From Anaerobiospirillum thomasii (GTDB lineage: Bacteria > Pseudomonadota > Gammaproteobacteria > Enterobacterales > Succinivibrionaceae), in contig NZ_UAPU01000007.1 in the NCBI RefSeq assembly GCF_900445255.1, positions 698,001-762,000 of the forward strand: a DNA stretch of 64,000 bases. The letters run 5' to 3'. This document shows positions 42,353 to 52,095 of the stretch, piece by piece. Positions within the stretch are counted from its first letter, which is position 1, and each line of letters starts with the position of its first letter. Both the position numbers and the translations under genes were made by a program. The notes under the pieces are model-generated. The model was given only the letters and a program-made list of their open reading frames with translations, was not told the DNA's origin and made no database searches.

Positions 42353-43921
42353 ATGCCACGCAACAAAAGTTCACTTTTAAGATCAGGCATGATTACTGCC
42401 ATGGCCACCTTTGTCTCACGTATTTTAGGCATGATAAGAGATATGGCCATTGCCTCACTGCTAGGCGCGAGTCTTAGTGCCGATATATTTTTCTTTGCCA
42501 ACCGTATTCCAAATTTCTTCAGACGCCTTTTTGCCGAAGGTGCCTTTGCTCAGGCCTTTGTTCCTGTCATGACCAAAACCAAAAAGGATCAGAACTTTGA
42601 TGATCTAAGAGTGCTTATAGCCAAGACCATGGGTACGCTTGGCGCCATTGTCTTTATCATATGTGCTGCCGGTATGATACTCTCGCCTGTGGTCACAGCT
42701 CTTTTTGGTTATGGCTGGTATCAGGATTATGTGCAGGGCGGTGCAGATGGCTATAAATTCACACAGGCCTCGGATCTGCTTGAAATTACATTTCCCTATC
42801 TGTTTTTTATAACTCTTACAGCTTTATACAGCTCTATACTTAATGTTTATAATTCATTTTTAGTACCGGCAATAACTCCATGTATTTTAAATCTGTCATT
42901 GATTGCTGCTGCCTATTTCATTGCACCACACTATAGTGCTTATGATCCAAACACTATTCTTGCCTATGCCATGGTCACAGGCGGTGTCCTGCAGTTTTTA
43001 TTTCATGTACCTTTTATCATAAAACTAAAGCTTTTTGTGCTGCCTCGCTGGGGCTGGAGACATGAGGGGGTAGAGCGCATAAGATTTTTAATGCTGCCAG
43101 CTTTACTTGGAGTATCAGCAAGTCAGCTCAATCTTCTAGTCAACACAATTCTGGCTTCATTTTTAGCCACCGGCTCCATATCCTATCTGTACTATTCAGA
43201 CAGATTGCTTGAATTTCCAATAGGTATTTTTGCAGTTGCTATTTCAACTGTTATTCTGCCATCGCTCTCACGCATAGATTTTGTCACACAAAAAGCTCAT
43301 TATGCCTCAACCCTTGACTGGGGAGTAAGGCTTGTGCTGCTGCTTGGCATACCATCTGCTGTTGGAATTATTGTGCTGCGCGAGCCAATACTGCGTGTGC
43401 TTTTCATGCGCGGTGCCTTCAATCACGAACATGTGCTGCTTTCATCCTATTCCCTGCTGGCATCTGTATCAGGTCTGTGCGCCATTATGCTCGTGCGTGT
43501 GCTTGTTCAGGGCTTTGCCGCCATTCAGGATACAAGAACACCTGTTAAATGCTCTTTAGCCTCCATCTTTTCCAACATTGTGTTCAATCTGATTTTAATC
43601 TGGCCTCTTGCCTATATAGGCCTTGCCCTGTCAACAGCACTTGCAGCCTATGTCAATGCCATACTGCTTTTATATATGCTCTATAAAAAAGGTATTTATA
43701 CAGTATCAAAAACCACACTGCTCTTTATTTTAAAGGCCCTTGTTGCAGCTCTTGTCATGGGGTTTTGCGTGCGCTATTTCAGCCCTGATTTTGCCACATG
43801 GGTCAATATGAGTTCACTGCACTCATGTTTATATCTTGCAGCCTTTATTGTCTCAGGCGCCTTTGTTTTTACCGTCAGTGCCTTGCTTTTGGGAATTAAA
43901 ATCAAAGATATAAAAAGATAG
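42353..43921 (+). CDS. murJ: Lipid II flippase MurJ
   Basis: A 522-residue inner-membrane protein with about 14 hydrophobic helices that moves lipid II across the membrane for peptidoglycan synthesis. It has the family start MITAMATFVSRILGMIRDMAIASLLGAS, ADIFFFANRIPNFFRRLFAEGAFAQAFVPVM, and the cavity residues around RLLEFPIGIFAVAISTVILPSLS. It starts after the long gene-free region and is followed by a weak AT hairpin with a T-run (near 43948-43982). Confidence 0.96.
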   Translation: MPRNKSSLLRSGMITAMATFVSRILGMIRDMAIASLLGASLSADIFFFANRIPNFFRRLFAEGAFAQAFVPVMTKTKKDQNFDDLRVLIAKTMGTLGAIVFIICAAGMILSPVVTALFGYGWYQDYVQGGADGYKFTQASDLLEITFPYLFFITLTALYSSILNVYNSFLVPAITPCILNLSLIAAAYFIAPHYSAYDPNTILAYAMVTGGVLQFLFHVPFIIKLKLFVLPRWGWRHEGVERIRFLMLPALLGVSASQLNLLVNTILASFLATGSISYLYYSDRLLEFPIGIFAVAISTVILPSLSRIDFVTQKAHYASTLDWGVRLVLLLGIPSAVGIIVLREPILRVLFMRGAFNHEHVLLSSYSLLASVSGLCAIMLVRVLVQGFAAIQDTRTPVKCSLASIFSNIVFNLILIWPLAYIGLALSTALAAYVNAILLLYMLYKKGIYTVSKTTLLFILKALVAALVMGFCVRYFSPDFATWVNMSSLHSCLYLAAFIVSGAFVFTVSALLLGIKIKDIKR

Positions 43922-44029
43922 AAGTTTAAAAAATGAGGTTCGGTACACGATATCTTAATGATATATCTTTAATTTTTTTTATTTAGTACTAAGATATATG
44001 TATATAAATCATTTTTTTAGGTGGCATTC

Positions 44030-44947
44030 ATGAAAAAATATATAAATCTCTTAGTTGTGATTGAGCCAAAAAGAGAAAGACAGGTGGCATTGAGCCGAGC
44101 TATTGAATTTGCCCGCTATAATCCGCAAGTAAAGATCACAGCCTTACGCCTCGTATATGACTTCTCCTATGATCTGCATATTCTAAACAAGAATAAAGAG
44201 AGCAAGACCAAAGAGGATGTGCAGGATGTGCATATACATAATTTAGAGAAGATCATTGCTCCTTATGCTAAAGATAATGTCAATATAGAGCCTAAGGTAA
44301 TCTTTGCCAAAGATATAGGTCAGGGCATTGTCAAGGAAATGATGGACAATAAATATGATCTTTTAATCAAAGGCGCCAACAATCACGGTATTTTAGACTC
44401 CATCATCTTTACCCCAATTGACTGGTACGTACTGCGCAACTCTCCACTGCCTGTAATTATTGCCAAGGAGCACTCCTGGAGCGATGGCGGCAATATTGTT
44501 GTAGCCCTTGATTTTACAACCTCAAGCAAGAAGCTAACCAATATCATTCTGCTACGTGAGGCACAGTTGCTCTCAACCATAACAGGAGGCACCATACATC
44601 TTGTCAACTCAGCTCCGGTGCTGATGCCAACCATTATGCTTGAAGTGCCAAACTATGCTCCTGAGGTCTATACAGAAAATGTATTAAAAGAACATAAAAG
44701 ACGTCTTGAGGACTTTGCCAGACAGCACAATATACCGCTTGAAAACTGCCATATTGCAGAGGGTATGCCATATGATGTCATTCCAAATTTGTGCAAGCAG
44801 TTAAATGCCAAGACTGTATTTATAGGCTCTGCCGGACGTCAGGGAGTGTCAGCCGCTCTTATTGGCAATACATGTGAGGAAATAGTTGATTATATTGATG
44901 CAGATCTTATAGTTTTAAATCAAAAAACTTTACATAAATCTGCTTAA
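44030..44947 (+). CDS. uspE: UspE-like tandem universal stress protein, paralogue 2
   Basis: A two-domain Usp protein of 305 residues. Domain 1 has LLVVIEPKRERQVALSRAIEFAR and YDLLIKGANNHGILDS. Domain 2 has IVVALDFTTSSKK and ends TVFIGSAGRQGVSAALIGNTCEEIVDYIDADLIVLNQ. I chose the ATG at 44030 because AGGTGG lies 7 bases upstream; three more codons are possible from a GTG. It is distinctly diverged from paralogue 1 at 30261, so this is an old duplication. Two full UspE proteins in one organism suggest separate stress or motility roles, which is inference. Confidence 0.88.
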   Translation: MKKYINLLVVIEPKRERQVALSRAIEFARYNPQVKITALRLVYDFSYDLHILNKNKESKTKEDVQDVHIHNLEKIIAPYAKDNVNIEPKVIFAKDIGQGIVKEMMDNKYDLLIKGANNHGILDSIIFTPIDWYVLRNSPLPVIIAKEHSWSDGGNIVVALDFTTSSKKLTNIILLREAQLLSTITGGTIHLVNSAPVLMPTIMLEVPNYAPEVYTENVLKEHKRRLEDFARQHNIPLENCHIAEGMPYDVIPNLCKQLNAKTVFIGSAGRQGVSAALIGNTCEEIVDYIDADLIVLNQKTLHKSA

Positions 44948-45006
44948 GATCACATTTTTGTAGTAAAATTACCTTGCGAACTAGATTTTTGCAGCGAGGT
45001 AATTTT

Positions 45007-45936
45007 ATGAGCGCAGCGCTCTCTAACGCCTTTACCATACTCTTTATTATTTTTCTTAGCTATTTTCTAAAAAGAATTCGTCTTTTATCTCTTGATGTGG
45101 CCAAGCGTATGTCGTATGTAGTCATGTACATAACGCTGCCCTGTACCATTCTTGTCTCAACCAATGGTATTAAGCTTGATCTGTCATTAACCTCCATTTT
45201 GCTTATATCTCTTTGTATCAATATAATTCTTTTATGTGTAGGCTATTTTACGCAAAGAAGCGCCAAGATGCGTATCTTTACCATGATCAATCTTACGGGC
45301 TTTAATATAGGTAACTTTGTTATTCCATTTATGGCAGGAGCGCTAAGCTCTCGCGATTTTATGGTCATCTGTATGTTTGACATTATAAATGCGCTCTTTG
45401 TCTTCGGTGGCGCCTACTCTTTAGCCCTGTTCTTTAACAAGGGTGCAAGCAATGACAGTACCATTACACTAAAGGCCATCTTAAAAGAGATGTCAAAATC
45501 ACTGCCCTTTTACTCCTATATAGTAGCCATATTTATGGCAGCCTGCAGTTTAACCTGGCCTGAAACTCTACTGCATACCTATAAAACACTCAGCGGATCC
45601 AACACCTTTTTATGTATGATGGTGGTGGGTATTGCCATCAGCTTCAGAATAAGACTTGAGCAGGTTAAAAAGCTGGCCTACATGCTGCTTTTACGCTATT
45701 CAACCTGCTTTGTACTTACCCTTGCCGTATGGTTTTTACTGCCGCTTGATGCCTCCGTGCGCATTGTCATCATGGTCATACTTGCAGCTCCCGTGCCATC
45801 AGTTGCTCCTATCTTAACTATCAAGGCAGTACCTGAGTATGCAGAAGATAGCGCCAATCTTAATACCTTGTGTATAATGGTATCCTTGTGCATTATGATT
45901 GCATTTAATACACTAATACCATTTCTTTTAGCCTGA
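45007..45936 (+). CDS. AEC-family permease (auxin efflux carrier type)
   Basis: A 309-residue inner-membrane protein with about ten hydrophobic segments in two five-helix halves. It has the AEC-type start (SNAFTILFIIFLSYFLKRIRLLS, then YITLPCTILVSTNG) and a C-terminal APVPSVAPILTIKAVPEYAEDSA. Bacterial members transport organic acids such as malate or malonate, or amino acids. I chose Met 45007 because GCGAGG lies 8 bases upstream; the 11 residues before it are hydrophilic and unlike the family. The stop is 2 bases before L-serine dehydratase, so it may import or export serine or a related acid. Confidence 0.85.
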   Translation: MSAALSNAFTILFIIFLSYFLKRIRLLSLDVAKRMSYVVMYITLPCTILVSTNGIKLDLSLTSILLISLCINIILLCVGYFTQRSAKMRIFTMINLTGFNIGNFVIPFMAGALSSRDFMVICMFDIINALFVFGGAYSLALFFNKGASNDSTITLKAILKEMSKSLPFYSYIVAIFMAACSLTWPETLLHTYKTLSGSNTFLCMMVVGIAISFRIRLEQVKKLAYMLLLRYSTCFVLTLAVWFLLPLDASVRIVIMVILAAPVPSVAPILTIKAVPEYAEDSANLNTLCIMVSLCIMIAFNTLIPFLLA

Positions 45937-45938
45937 TT

Positions 45939-47288
45939 ATGTTATCTAATCTTGATATTTTTAAAATAGGCATAGGCCCTTCATCATCACATACCCTCGG
46001 ACCTATGCTCAGTGCCAGGGATTTTTGCAGCAGAATTGAGCCTAAGCTTGAGAGCATTGAGCGCATTGAGATTATTTTATACGGCTCACTGTCATTAACA
46101 GGCAGAGGGCATTTAACTGACAGTGCTGTGATCTGGGGGCTTTGTAATCTTGAGTGCGAAAGTATAACTGAGGAGCAGCAGAAACACTCTTTATCTCTTG
46201 CCAGAGAACAAAGAGTGCTGTTACTGTGTGGACGTAAAAAAATAACCTTCAACCCTATACTGGATATAGTTTTTTCCAAAGAGTTTAAAAAAGAACATGA
46301 AAATGCTCTGTCCTTTCACGCCTTTGATAAAAAAGGACAGATAGTCTGTGATATGACCTATTTTTCAATAGGCGGTGGCTTTATCAAAAGAGCTGATGAA
46401 ATGGTTTCTGATCTTGACCCTGATACCACCAGCTCTGACATCTTTTATATAAAAAGTGCCAAAGATGCCATTAAACTGTGCACACAGCATAATCTCAATC
46501 TTGCCTCTTTGTCATTAAAATACGAACTGCAGTTTAACAGTCATGAGTATATTACAGGTTATCTAAAGAAGATCTGGCATGTAATGCAGGAGATTTATCA
46601 GTGCGGTGTCAACACCAAAAAAGAATTTCTGCCAGGTCCACTGCATTTAAAAAGAAGAGCGCCTGCCCTTGCACGCAATCTTTTAACCTCAGATGATCCT
46701 CTGTCCATTATTGACAACATATCACTCTATGCCATTGCCATAGCTGAGGAAAATGCCTCAGGAGCGCGTGTGGTTACAGCGCCTACCAACGGAGCCTGTG
46801 CTGTTATTCCTGCCACCATGCTCTATCTTAAAAACTCACTGCCTGATTTTGATGACTGCAAAGCTTCAGACTTTTTGCTTACAGCCATGTTAATAGGCTC
46901 GCTCTACAGGCAAAATGCCAGTATTTCAGGGGCAGAGGCAGGCTGTCAGGCAGAGATTGGTTCTGCAAGCTCCATGGCAGCAGGCGCTATGACCACTGTG
47001 CTTGGCGGCAGTGCCATTAAAGCCTGCAATGCAGCTGAAATTGCCATGGAGCATCATCTAGGTCTTACCTGCGATCCTGTCTATGGCCTGGTGCAGATCC
47101 CCTGCATAGAGCGCAATGCCTTTGGAGCCATCAAGGCCATATCAGCAGCACGTATTGCCCTGTCAGGAGATGAGGCGCAGAAGGTTAAATTAGATGAGAT
47201 TATAGACACCATGTATAAAACAGGGCGCGATATGAGCTATAAGTACAAGGAGACCGCACTTGGCGGCCTGGCCTGTATTATAAAGTAG
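45939..47288 (+). CDS. sdaA: L-serine dehydratase (single-chain, iron-sulfur)
   Basis: The enzyme deaminates L-serine to pyruvate and ammonia with an oxygen-labile [4Fe-4S] cluster. It is 449 residues against 454 in E. coli. It has DIFKIGIGPSSSHTLGPMLSA at the N-terminus, NGACAVIPATML, SGAEAGCQAEIGSASSMAAGAM, and HHLGLTCDPVYGLVQIPCIERN, which contain the cluster cysteines. It is coupled to the AEC permease and overlaps the end of convergent bioC by 11 bases. Use of serine as an anaerobic carbon source would fit the inferred lifestyle. Confidence 0.96.
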   Translation: MLSNLDIFKIGIGPSSSHTLGPMLSARDFCSRIEPKLESIERIEIILYGSLSLTGRGHLTDSAVIWGLCNLECESITEEQQKHSLSLAREQRVLLLCGRKKITFNPILDIVFSKEFKKEHENALSFHAFDKKGQIVCDMTYFSIGGGFIKRADEMVSDLDPDTTSSDIFYIKSAKDAIKLCTQHNLNLASLSLKYELQFNSHEYITGYLKKIWHVMQEIYQCGVNTKKEFLPGPLHLKRRAPALARNLLTSDDPLSIIDNISLYAIAIAEENASGARVVTAPTNGACAVIPATMLYLKNSLPDFDDCKASDFLLTAMLIGSLYRQNASISGAEAGCQAEIGSASSMAAGAMTTVLGGSAIKACNAAEIAMEHHLGLTCDPVYGLVQIPCIERNAFGAIKAISAARIALSGDEAQKVKLDEIIDTMYKTGRDMSYKYKETALGGLACIIK

Positions 47289-48024
47289 CGTAGATAAAAT
47301 ACTGATGCCAGGTGATATAGACCTTATCACCTTCTTTAAAATCTCTGTCATAGCAGGACATAAAATTTCTTAATTCTTTAAATGACAGAGGTTTGTCATT
47401 TAATGCGCCTACACCTGTATGTTTTATATAGGATAAAAGCTCATGACTGCCTGCAAAATACTCTTTAATCACACGCTCTTTAAAGATGCATTTAAAACCA
47501 AGACTCTCAAGTATGGCGCAGATTTCATCCTGCCCTTTATAGTCAAGACCTATATCTAAAAGGCTTTTAATTTCTTTAAAATTCTGTGGTCCAAAACTTG
47601 AAAAGGCAAGCTCGCCATGATCCTTTATAAGAGACTTTAAATGTAATAGAGCTCCTTTTAAATCCTGACACCACTGCAGCATAGCATTGCTTATGACAAG
47701 ATCATAGGTGGCAGAGCCTTTTAAATCCATAAAATCCCCGGCATATGCCAGAGCCTTTTTATCGGCAAGGGGGGCTATAAGCTCCTGACATTTTTGCAGC
47801 ATGGCAGGTGAGATATCGTTTATAACAAGATCTGCGCCTATGCTATTTTTAATTAAAAGCTCTGTAAGATTGCCAGTACCGCAACCTGCCTCAAGGATAA
47901 GATCTCTTGTTTTTAAAGGCAGCATAGAGACAAGATACTCTGCCATATCCTTTTGCACATGGGCATAGTCATGATAGCTTGCAGAGGCTTTATCAAAGCT
48001 CTTTTTTACACGAGATGCACTCAT
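47278..48024 (-). CDS. bioC: Malonyl-ACP O-methyltransferase BioC
   Basis: BioC methylates malonyl-ACP to start pimelate synthesis for biotin. It is 248 residues. It has KKSFDKASASYHDYAHVQKDMAEYL, the SAM motif LILEAGCGTGNLTELL, and SNAMLQWCQDLKGAL, typical of the family. It is the last gene of a minus-strand bioF-bioG-bioC unit, 9 bases after bioG. Confidence 0.93.
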   Translation of the reverse strand: MSASRVKKSFDKASASYHDYAHVQKDMAEYLVSMLPLKTRDLILEAGCGTGNLTELLIKNSIGADLVINDISPAMLQKCQELIAPLADKKALAYAGDFMDLKGSATYDLVISNAMLQWCQDLKGALLHLKSLIKDHGELAFSSFGPQNFKEIKSLLDIGLDYKGQDEICAILESLGFKCIFKERVIKEYFAGSHELLSYIKHTGVGALNDKPLSFKELRNFMSCYDRDFKEGDKVYITWHQYFIYATL

Positions 48025-48033
48025 AAAGAGTCT

Positions 48034-48684
48034 CTAGAGCTTTAAAGACAGCTCAAAGAGCTCTCTGTCATAATGGGCACTATCACTTTGTATGATTAAA
48101 GAGCGGTCTTTAAAGTGAGCAAGCAGATTGTCTGGGGCAAAAATTCTATCTTTAAGTCCTATATAAGCCTTGTCAAAATGAATCTTTAAAAGACTTTGAA
48201 TATCAGTGCTCTCATAGAGTTTTTTAATGCACAAAAGCTCTGCTCTTAACTGCTCATCAGTGCGTGTGCATCTGTACTGTTTATAGCTCTCATAGGCTTT
48301 AAGACCGCCACAGATGCGCATAAGAAATTTATCAAAGCTTTTACCGCCAAGATTATCAGCTGTAGCCATATACATAGCAGGACTTATACCCTCGCTTTCA
48401 TCTATGGCCTTAACCGAGCCATTGATGGCTGCATGAAAATTGACCTTGTTGCAGGTGGATAAAAGACAGGCTCCTACAAAGACGCCTAAGGACCAGCCTA
48501 TGCACTCTATTTTGCTGTAATTTTCAAAACAGGAAAAATCATAGGAAAAATTTGAATAGTCATAGACATAAAGCAGATCATGACTGCACTCTATGCCATC
48601 TAGCAGATTGTCTGACTGCGCAAAGCCTGAAAAAAAGACAATAAGGGTTTTGCTTTTACCCTTATAAATAAATTTCTGCTGCAT
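48034..48684 (-). CDS. bioG: Pimeloyl-ACP methyl ester esterase BioG
   Basis: BioG removes the methyl ester from pimeloyl-ACP methyl ester; it replaces BioH in several lineages. The 216-residue protein has LIVFFSGFAQSDN at the oxyanion side, the nucleophile motif IGWSLGVFVGA, and ends with a His in SDSAHYDREL. The DUF452-type sequence and its place between bioF and bioC support BioG over BioH. bioF ends 1 base upstream. Confidence 0.92.
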   Translation of the reverse strand: MQQKFIYKGKSKTLIVFFSGFAQSDNLLDGIECSHDLLYVYDYSNFSYDFSCFENYSKIECIGWSLGVFVGACLLSTCNKVNFHAAINGSVKAIDESEGISPAMYMATADNLGGKSFDKFLMRICGGLKAYESYKQYRCTRTDEQLRAELLCIKKLYESTDIQSLLKIHFDKAYIGLKDRIFAPDNLLAHFKDRSLIIQSDSAHYDRELFELSLKL

Positions 48685-48685
48685 A

Positions 48686-49843
48686 CTAAAGCCTTAAAAT
48701 CAGAGTGGACAGCTTTTCAATGTCATCATCACTTAAAAAAGAGCATAAAGACAGACGCAGACGGGCCTGCCCCACAGGCACTGTAGGATGCCTAACCGGC
48801 ATGGCTAAAAAGCCATGCTCCTCAAACAGACTCGCTGCCTTTATGGCATTGTCATTGCTGCCTAAAATAATAGGTATTATATGACTGTCAGACGGGCAAT
48901 TTAAACCCTTTGAGTGTATTACAGAGCGTATATATGTGCTTATCTGTGCAAGTCTGTCACGTCTTTTGGCAAATATATCAGATTTTTTTAGTATAAAGAG
49001 TGAATAAAGAATATTGACAGGCGGCAGTGCTGTGGTAAAGATAAAAGGGCGCATGGTATTAATCAGATAATCTTTGCAAACATCGCTGCACATAAGCACA
49101 GCTCCTGCCGAGCCAAAACCCTTGCCTAAGGTGACTAGCACAAAATCTATCTTTGAGAGAACCTTCTTTTCATAACACAGGCCAAGTCCCTGCCCGTATA
49201 CAAAAAAGGAATGGGCCTCATCCACATAGATGTAAATATTGTCATACACATCCTTGAGCGCAGCTATTTTTTCAAGCGGAGCTATATCGCCATCCATGCT
49301 AAAGAGTGCTTCTGTGACAATAATGATACTCTCATACTCATCTTTGTATCTTTCAATAAGAGCTTTAAGATGCTCCACATCATTGTGTTTAAAGCGCAAT
49401 GTTTTGCCAGAGCTTAAGGCCATACCGTCAATAATAGAGGCATGGGACTTTTTATCAGCAAGAATTAAAGTATCTGCAGAACCAAGGGTCTGCAGTACGC
49501 CGCTGTTTGCATCAAAGCCTGAATTAAAATACAAAGCCTTTTTGTTATACAGACTGCCAATGTATTGCTCAAATTCCTCAAAGCACATATAGCTGCCTGT
49601 CAAAAGGCGTGAGGATGATGATGAAAAATAAAAGTCAGATTCAGATCTGCTACTGTCTATAAAGTCACGCACCAGAGCCTTATCATGGCCAATGCCAAGA
49701 TAGTCATTTGAGCTTAGATTGATATACTGTCTGTTATCTGTGCTGATATAGCAGTCTGTCTGTCTGCTGCTTCTTAAAAAACGAAAGCAGGAGTCATGTC
49801 TTTTTTTATCAAGCTGCTCCTGCATTCTCTGATAAAGGGACAT
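48686..49843 (-). CDS. bioF: 8-amino-7-oxononanoate synthase
   Basis: BioF condenses pimeloyl-ACP with alanine, a PLP-dependent step of biotin synthesis. It is 385 residues. It has LSSNDYLGIGHD, YFNSGFDANSG, VTEALFSMDGDIAPL, VDEAHSFFVYGQ, and the PLP lysine in LGKGFGSAGAVLM. It heads bioF-bioG-bioC. bioA, bioD and bioB are not in the window. Confidence 0.95.
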   Translation of the reverse strand: MSLYQRMQEQLDKKRHDSCFRFLRSSRQTDCYISTDNRQYINLSSNDYLGIGHDKALVRDFIDSSRSESDFYFSSSSSRLLTGSYMCFEEFEQYIGSLYNKKALYFNSGFDANSGVLQTLGSADTLILADKKSHASIIDGMALSSGKTLRFKHNDVEHLKALIERYKDEYESIIIVTEALFSMDGDIAPLEKIAALKDVYDNIYIYVDEAHSFFVYGQGLGLCYEKKVLSKIDFVLVTLGKGFGSAGAVLMCSDVCKDYLINTMRPFIFTTALPPVNILYSLFILKKSDIFAKRRDRLAQISTYIRSVIHSKGLNCPSDSHIIPIILGSNDNAIKAASLFEEHGFLAMPVRHPTVPVGQARLRLSLCSFLSDDDIEKLSTLILRL

Positions 49844-49851
49844 TGTGATTT

Positions 49852-50325
49852 CTAATCTACAAAATTGGCTTCAGGTTTACTGTCTGAAATATGTTTTCTT
49901 GCTACATACTTAAGCTTAAGCTCAGTATTCTTGGCTTTTTTGACAAAGCGAATATTGTTATAGTCAAGACCACCTGTAGCCACATCATACTTTAAAATAC
50001 CAAAAGGTGTGGATATGGCACCGCCTTCGCTTGGAGAATACAGAGCCGGGAAGTATTTAGGAGCACTCTCAGTCCAGACATAGACATTTGATGTCTGTGA
50101 ATACTCATAGGATTTTTTTATAACACGCACAGACAGCTGATTGTCACCTGCCTCTGCTATCTGATATTCATAGACACTTGAGTGTTCTGGATTTCTCTCA
50201 TCAAGGCCAACCCATGTACCGGCATAGTCATCAATAGCCGGAGTACAGCCGTTTATAGAAAATACAACAAACAGCACCATTGCAGATTTTATAACAAGAT
50301 GGCGCAGTCTTGGCAGTGCAAACAT
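49852..50325 (-). CDS. Small lipoprotein of unknown function
   Basis: A 157-residue protein with a signal peptide (IKSAMVLFVVFSINGCTPA) ending in a likely lipobox (SINGC). The rest is a small beta-rich domain (YAGTWVGLDERNPEHSSVYEYQIAE ... GGLDYNNIRFVKKAKNTEL), which resembles lipocalin-like or META-type domains only in general. It starts the minus-strand group and ends 8 bases before bioF, so it may be co-transcribed with the biotin genes. No function can be assigned. Confidence 0.65.
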   Translation of the reverse strand: MFALPRLRHLVIKSAMVLFVVFSINGCTPAIDDYAGTWVGLDERNPEHSSVYEYQIAEAGDNQLSVRVIKKSYEYSQTSNVYVWTESAPKYFPALYSPSEGGAISTPFGILKYDVATGGLDYNNIRFVKKAKNTELKLKYVARKHISDSKPEANFVD

Positions 50326-50630
50326 ATAATCTAAGTCCTTTATATTACAGTTTATGCTCTATATTATCCTTTTTATTCTTTTCTCTATATTATCCTATTT
50401 ATTTCAATTAAAGTGTATATATGACATTTTTAGAAATTATTTTTGTTAATACTTTGAAAAGCACAGCATTTTTACAATATTTTGTCATACAAAAAAGTCT
50501 GTACTCTAAAATAAAGCTATGATTTTTTTTGTATAATTAAATCCTATCCCTTTAATTTACTGTTACAGTTTATAAAGATTTTAAACCTAACTGCCGCCAT
50601 CTGGCAGATGTATATACAACAGGACAGATT
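50326..50630. other. Divergent AT-rich intergenic region with a 14-bp direct repeat
   Basis: There is no gene here. CTCTATATTATCCT occurs twice, at 50357-50370 and 50383-50396, 26 bases apart, close to the lipoprotein start. Read on the minus strand it is AGGATAATATAGAG, containing a possible -10 (TAATAT). No BirA-type biotin operator was recognised. Confidence 0.6.
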
Positions 50631-52082
50631 ATGGCACTTGAAAGCTTACAGCCACAGAATTTATGGAAACACTTTGAAAATATCTGCAATATTCCTCATC
50701 CGTCAGGACATGAGGCGCAGGTGGCAGAGTATATTAAAAACTTTGCAAAAGAAAATAATCTTGATTGTGAGCAAGATGAGCTTGGCAATGTAATCATTGA
50801 AAAAAAGGCCGCTCCTGGCTGTGAAAACAAAGGCACTATCATTCTGCAGTCACATATGGACATGGTGCCGCTAGCTTCACAGGGCAGTGACCATGACTTT
50901 GTCAAAGACAAGATTAAAACCATAATAGACGGTGATTTTGTCAGAGCCGACAATACCACATTAGGTGCCGATGACGGCATAGGTGTAGCCACAGCTCTGG
51001 CTTTACTTGAAAATCCTGATCTAAAATGCGGCCCTTTGCGTGCCATCTTCACCGTGGAGGAGGAAACCACGATGAAGGGCGCTACATATATAGACAAAAA
51101 ATATCTTGAGGGTGACTACCTTATAAATCTTGATTCTGAGGAAACCTATAATCTGTATGTAGGCTGTCAGGGCTCTGCCGATATTATTCTTGATTTTAAT
51201 GTACAGAAAATCGAGGCCGACAACTGCCGTGCCATAAAGCTCAATGCCAGCGGCTTTAAAGGCGGTCATTCAGGTGCCGATATTCACAGAGGCAGAGCCA
51301 ATGCCGCCTGCACCATGGCAGCTGTACTTAATGATTTAAGTGACGATTTTGACTTTTTCATTCAGGATTTCTCCTCTGGCCGTCTGCGCAATGCCATATC
51401 ATCACGCGCCAGCATTAAAGTTCTGGTGCCGCAGGAAAGTGCCGATGCCTTTGTCAAAGGTGCCTCACTTGCCTTTGAGCGCTATCAGAGAATTTATAAA
51501 GATACAGATCCTGATATGACACTTGAGTGCTGTGAAACTCAAAGCTCATCTGTCACAGCACTATCTTATACAGACAGCCTGTCACTTTTAAGCCTTATTC
51601 TGTCACTGCCTCTTGGCGCCCTGCGCATGAGCTCAGTTGACAGCTCTGTTACCGAGACTTCAAACAATCTTGGTATTGTACAGTGCTATGATGACAAGGT
51701 CTCAATCTACTGTATGTGCCGCTCATTAAATGATGACTCATTAGATGCCATCATTGCCCGCATTGACGGTATATGCTCACAGTATGACAATGTGGACTTT
51801 AGCGTTGACAACCGCCACGCCTGCTGGCTCTCACCTGACAAAAACGCTCTTATTGACAGCCTTAAAGCTAATTTCATGGAAGTAACCTCCTGCCCTTTGA
51901 AGGTGACAGTTATGGCTGCAGGTCTTGAGTGTGCCATGTTTGCCCAAAAGGCCAGTGACTCATTGCAGCTTGTCTCCATAGGAGCACTGGTCATAGGAGC
52001 CCACACTCCTCAGGAGAAAGTGAAGATTGCTGATGTCAACAGCATTTATCAGACTGTTTTAAAGACCCTCAACACTATATAG
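50631..52082 (+). CDS. pepD: Aminoacyl-histidine dipeptidase (peptidase D)
   Basis: A 483-residue M20 zinc dipeptidase that cleaves Xaa-His and other dipeptides. It has LQSHMDMVP (first His and Asp), the bridging Asp in GADDGIGVATALALLE, the general-base Glu in TVEEETTMKGA, and FKGGHSGADIHRGRANA in the dimerisation domain. Length matches E. coli PepD (485). A GH13 protein gene follows 13 bases later. Confidence 0.95.
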   Translation: MALESLQPQNLWKHFENICNIPHPSGHEAQVAEYIKNFAKENNLDCEQDELGNVIIEKKAAPGCENKGTIILQSHMDMVPLASQGSDHDFVKDKIKTIIDGDFVRADNTTLGADDGIGVATALALLENPDLKCGPLRAIFTVEEETTMKGATYIDKKYLEGDYLINLDSEETYNLYVGCQGSADIILDFNVQKIEADNCRAIKLNASGFKGGHSGADIHRGRANAACTMAAVLNDLSDDFDFFIQDFSSGRLRNAISSRASIKVLVPQESADAFVKGASLAFERYQRIYKDTDPDMTLECCETQSSSVTALSYTDSLSLLSLILSLPLGALRMSSVDSSVTETSNNLGIVQCYDDKVSIYCMCRSLNDDSLDAIIARIDGICSQYDNVDFSVDNRHACWLSPDKNALIDSLKANFMEVTSCPLKVTVMAAGLECAMFAQKASDSLQLVSIGALVIGAHTPQEKVKIADVNSIYQTVLKTLNTI

Positions 52083-52095
52083 AGGAAAAAACTGT

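Noticed and set aside
43948-43982. Terminator after murJ
   Set aside because: The stem is short and wholly A/T (GATAT/ATATC) despite a T-run; too weak to list as a feature.
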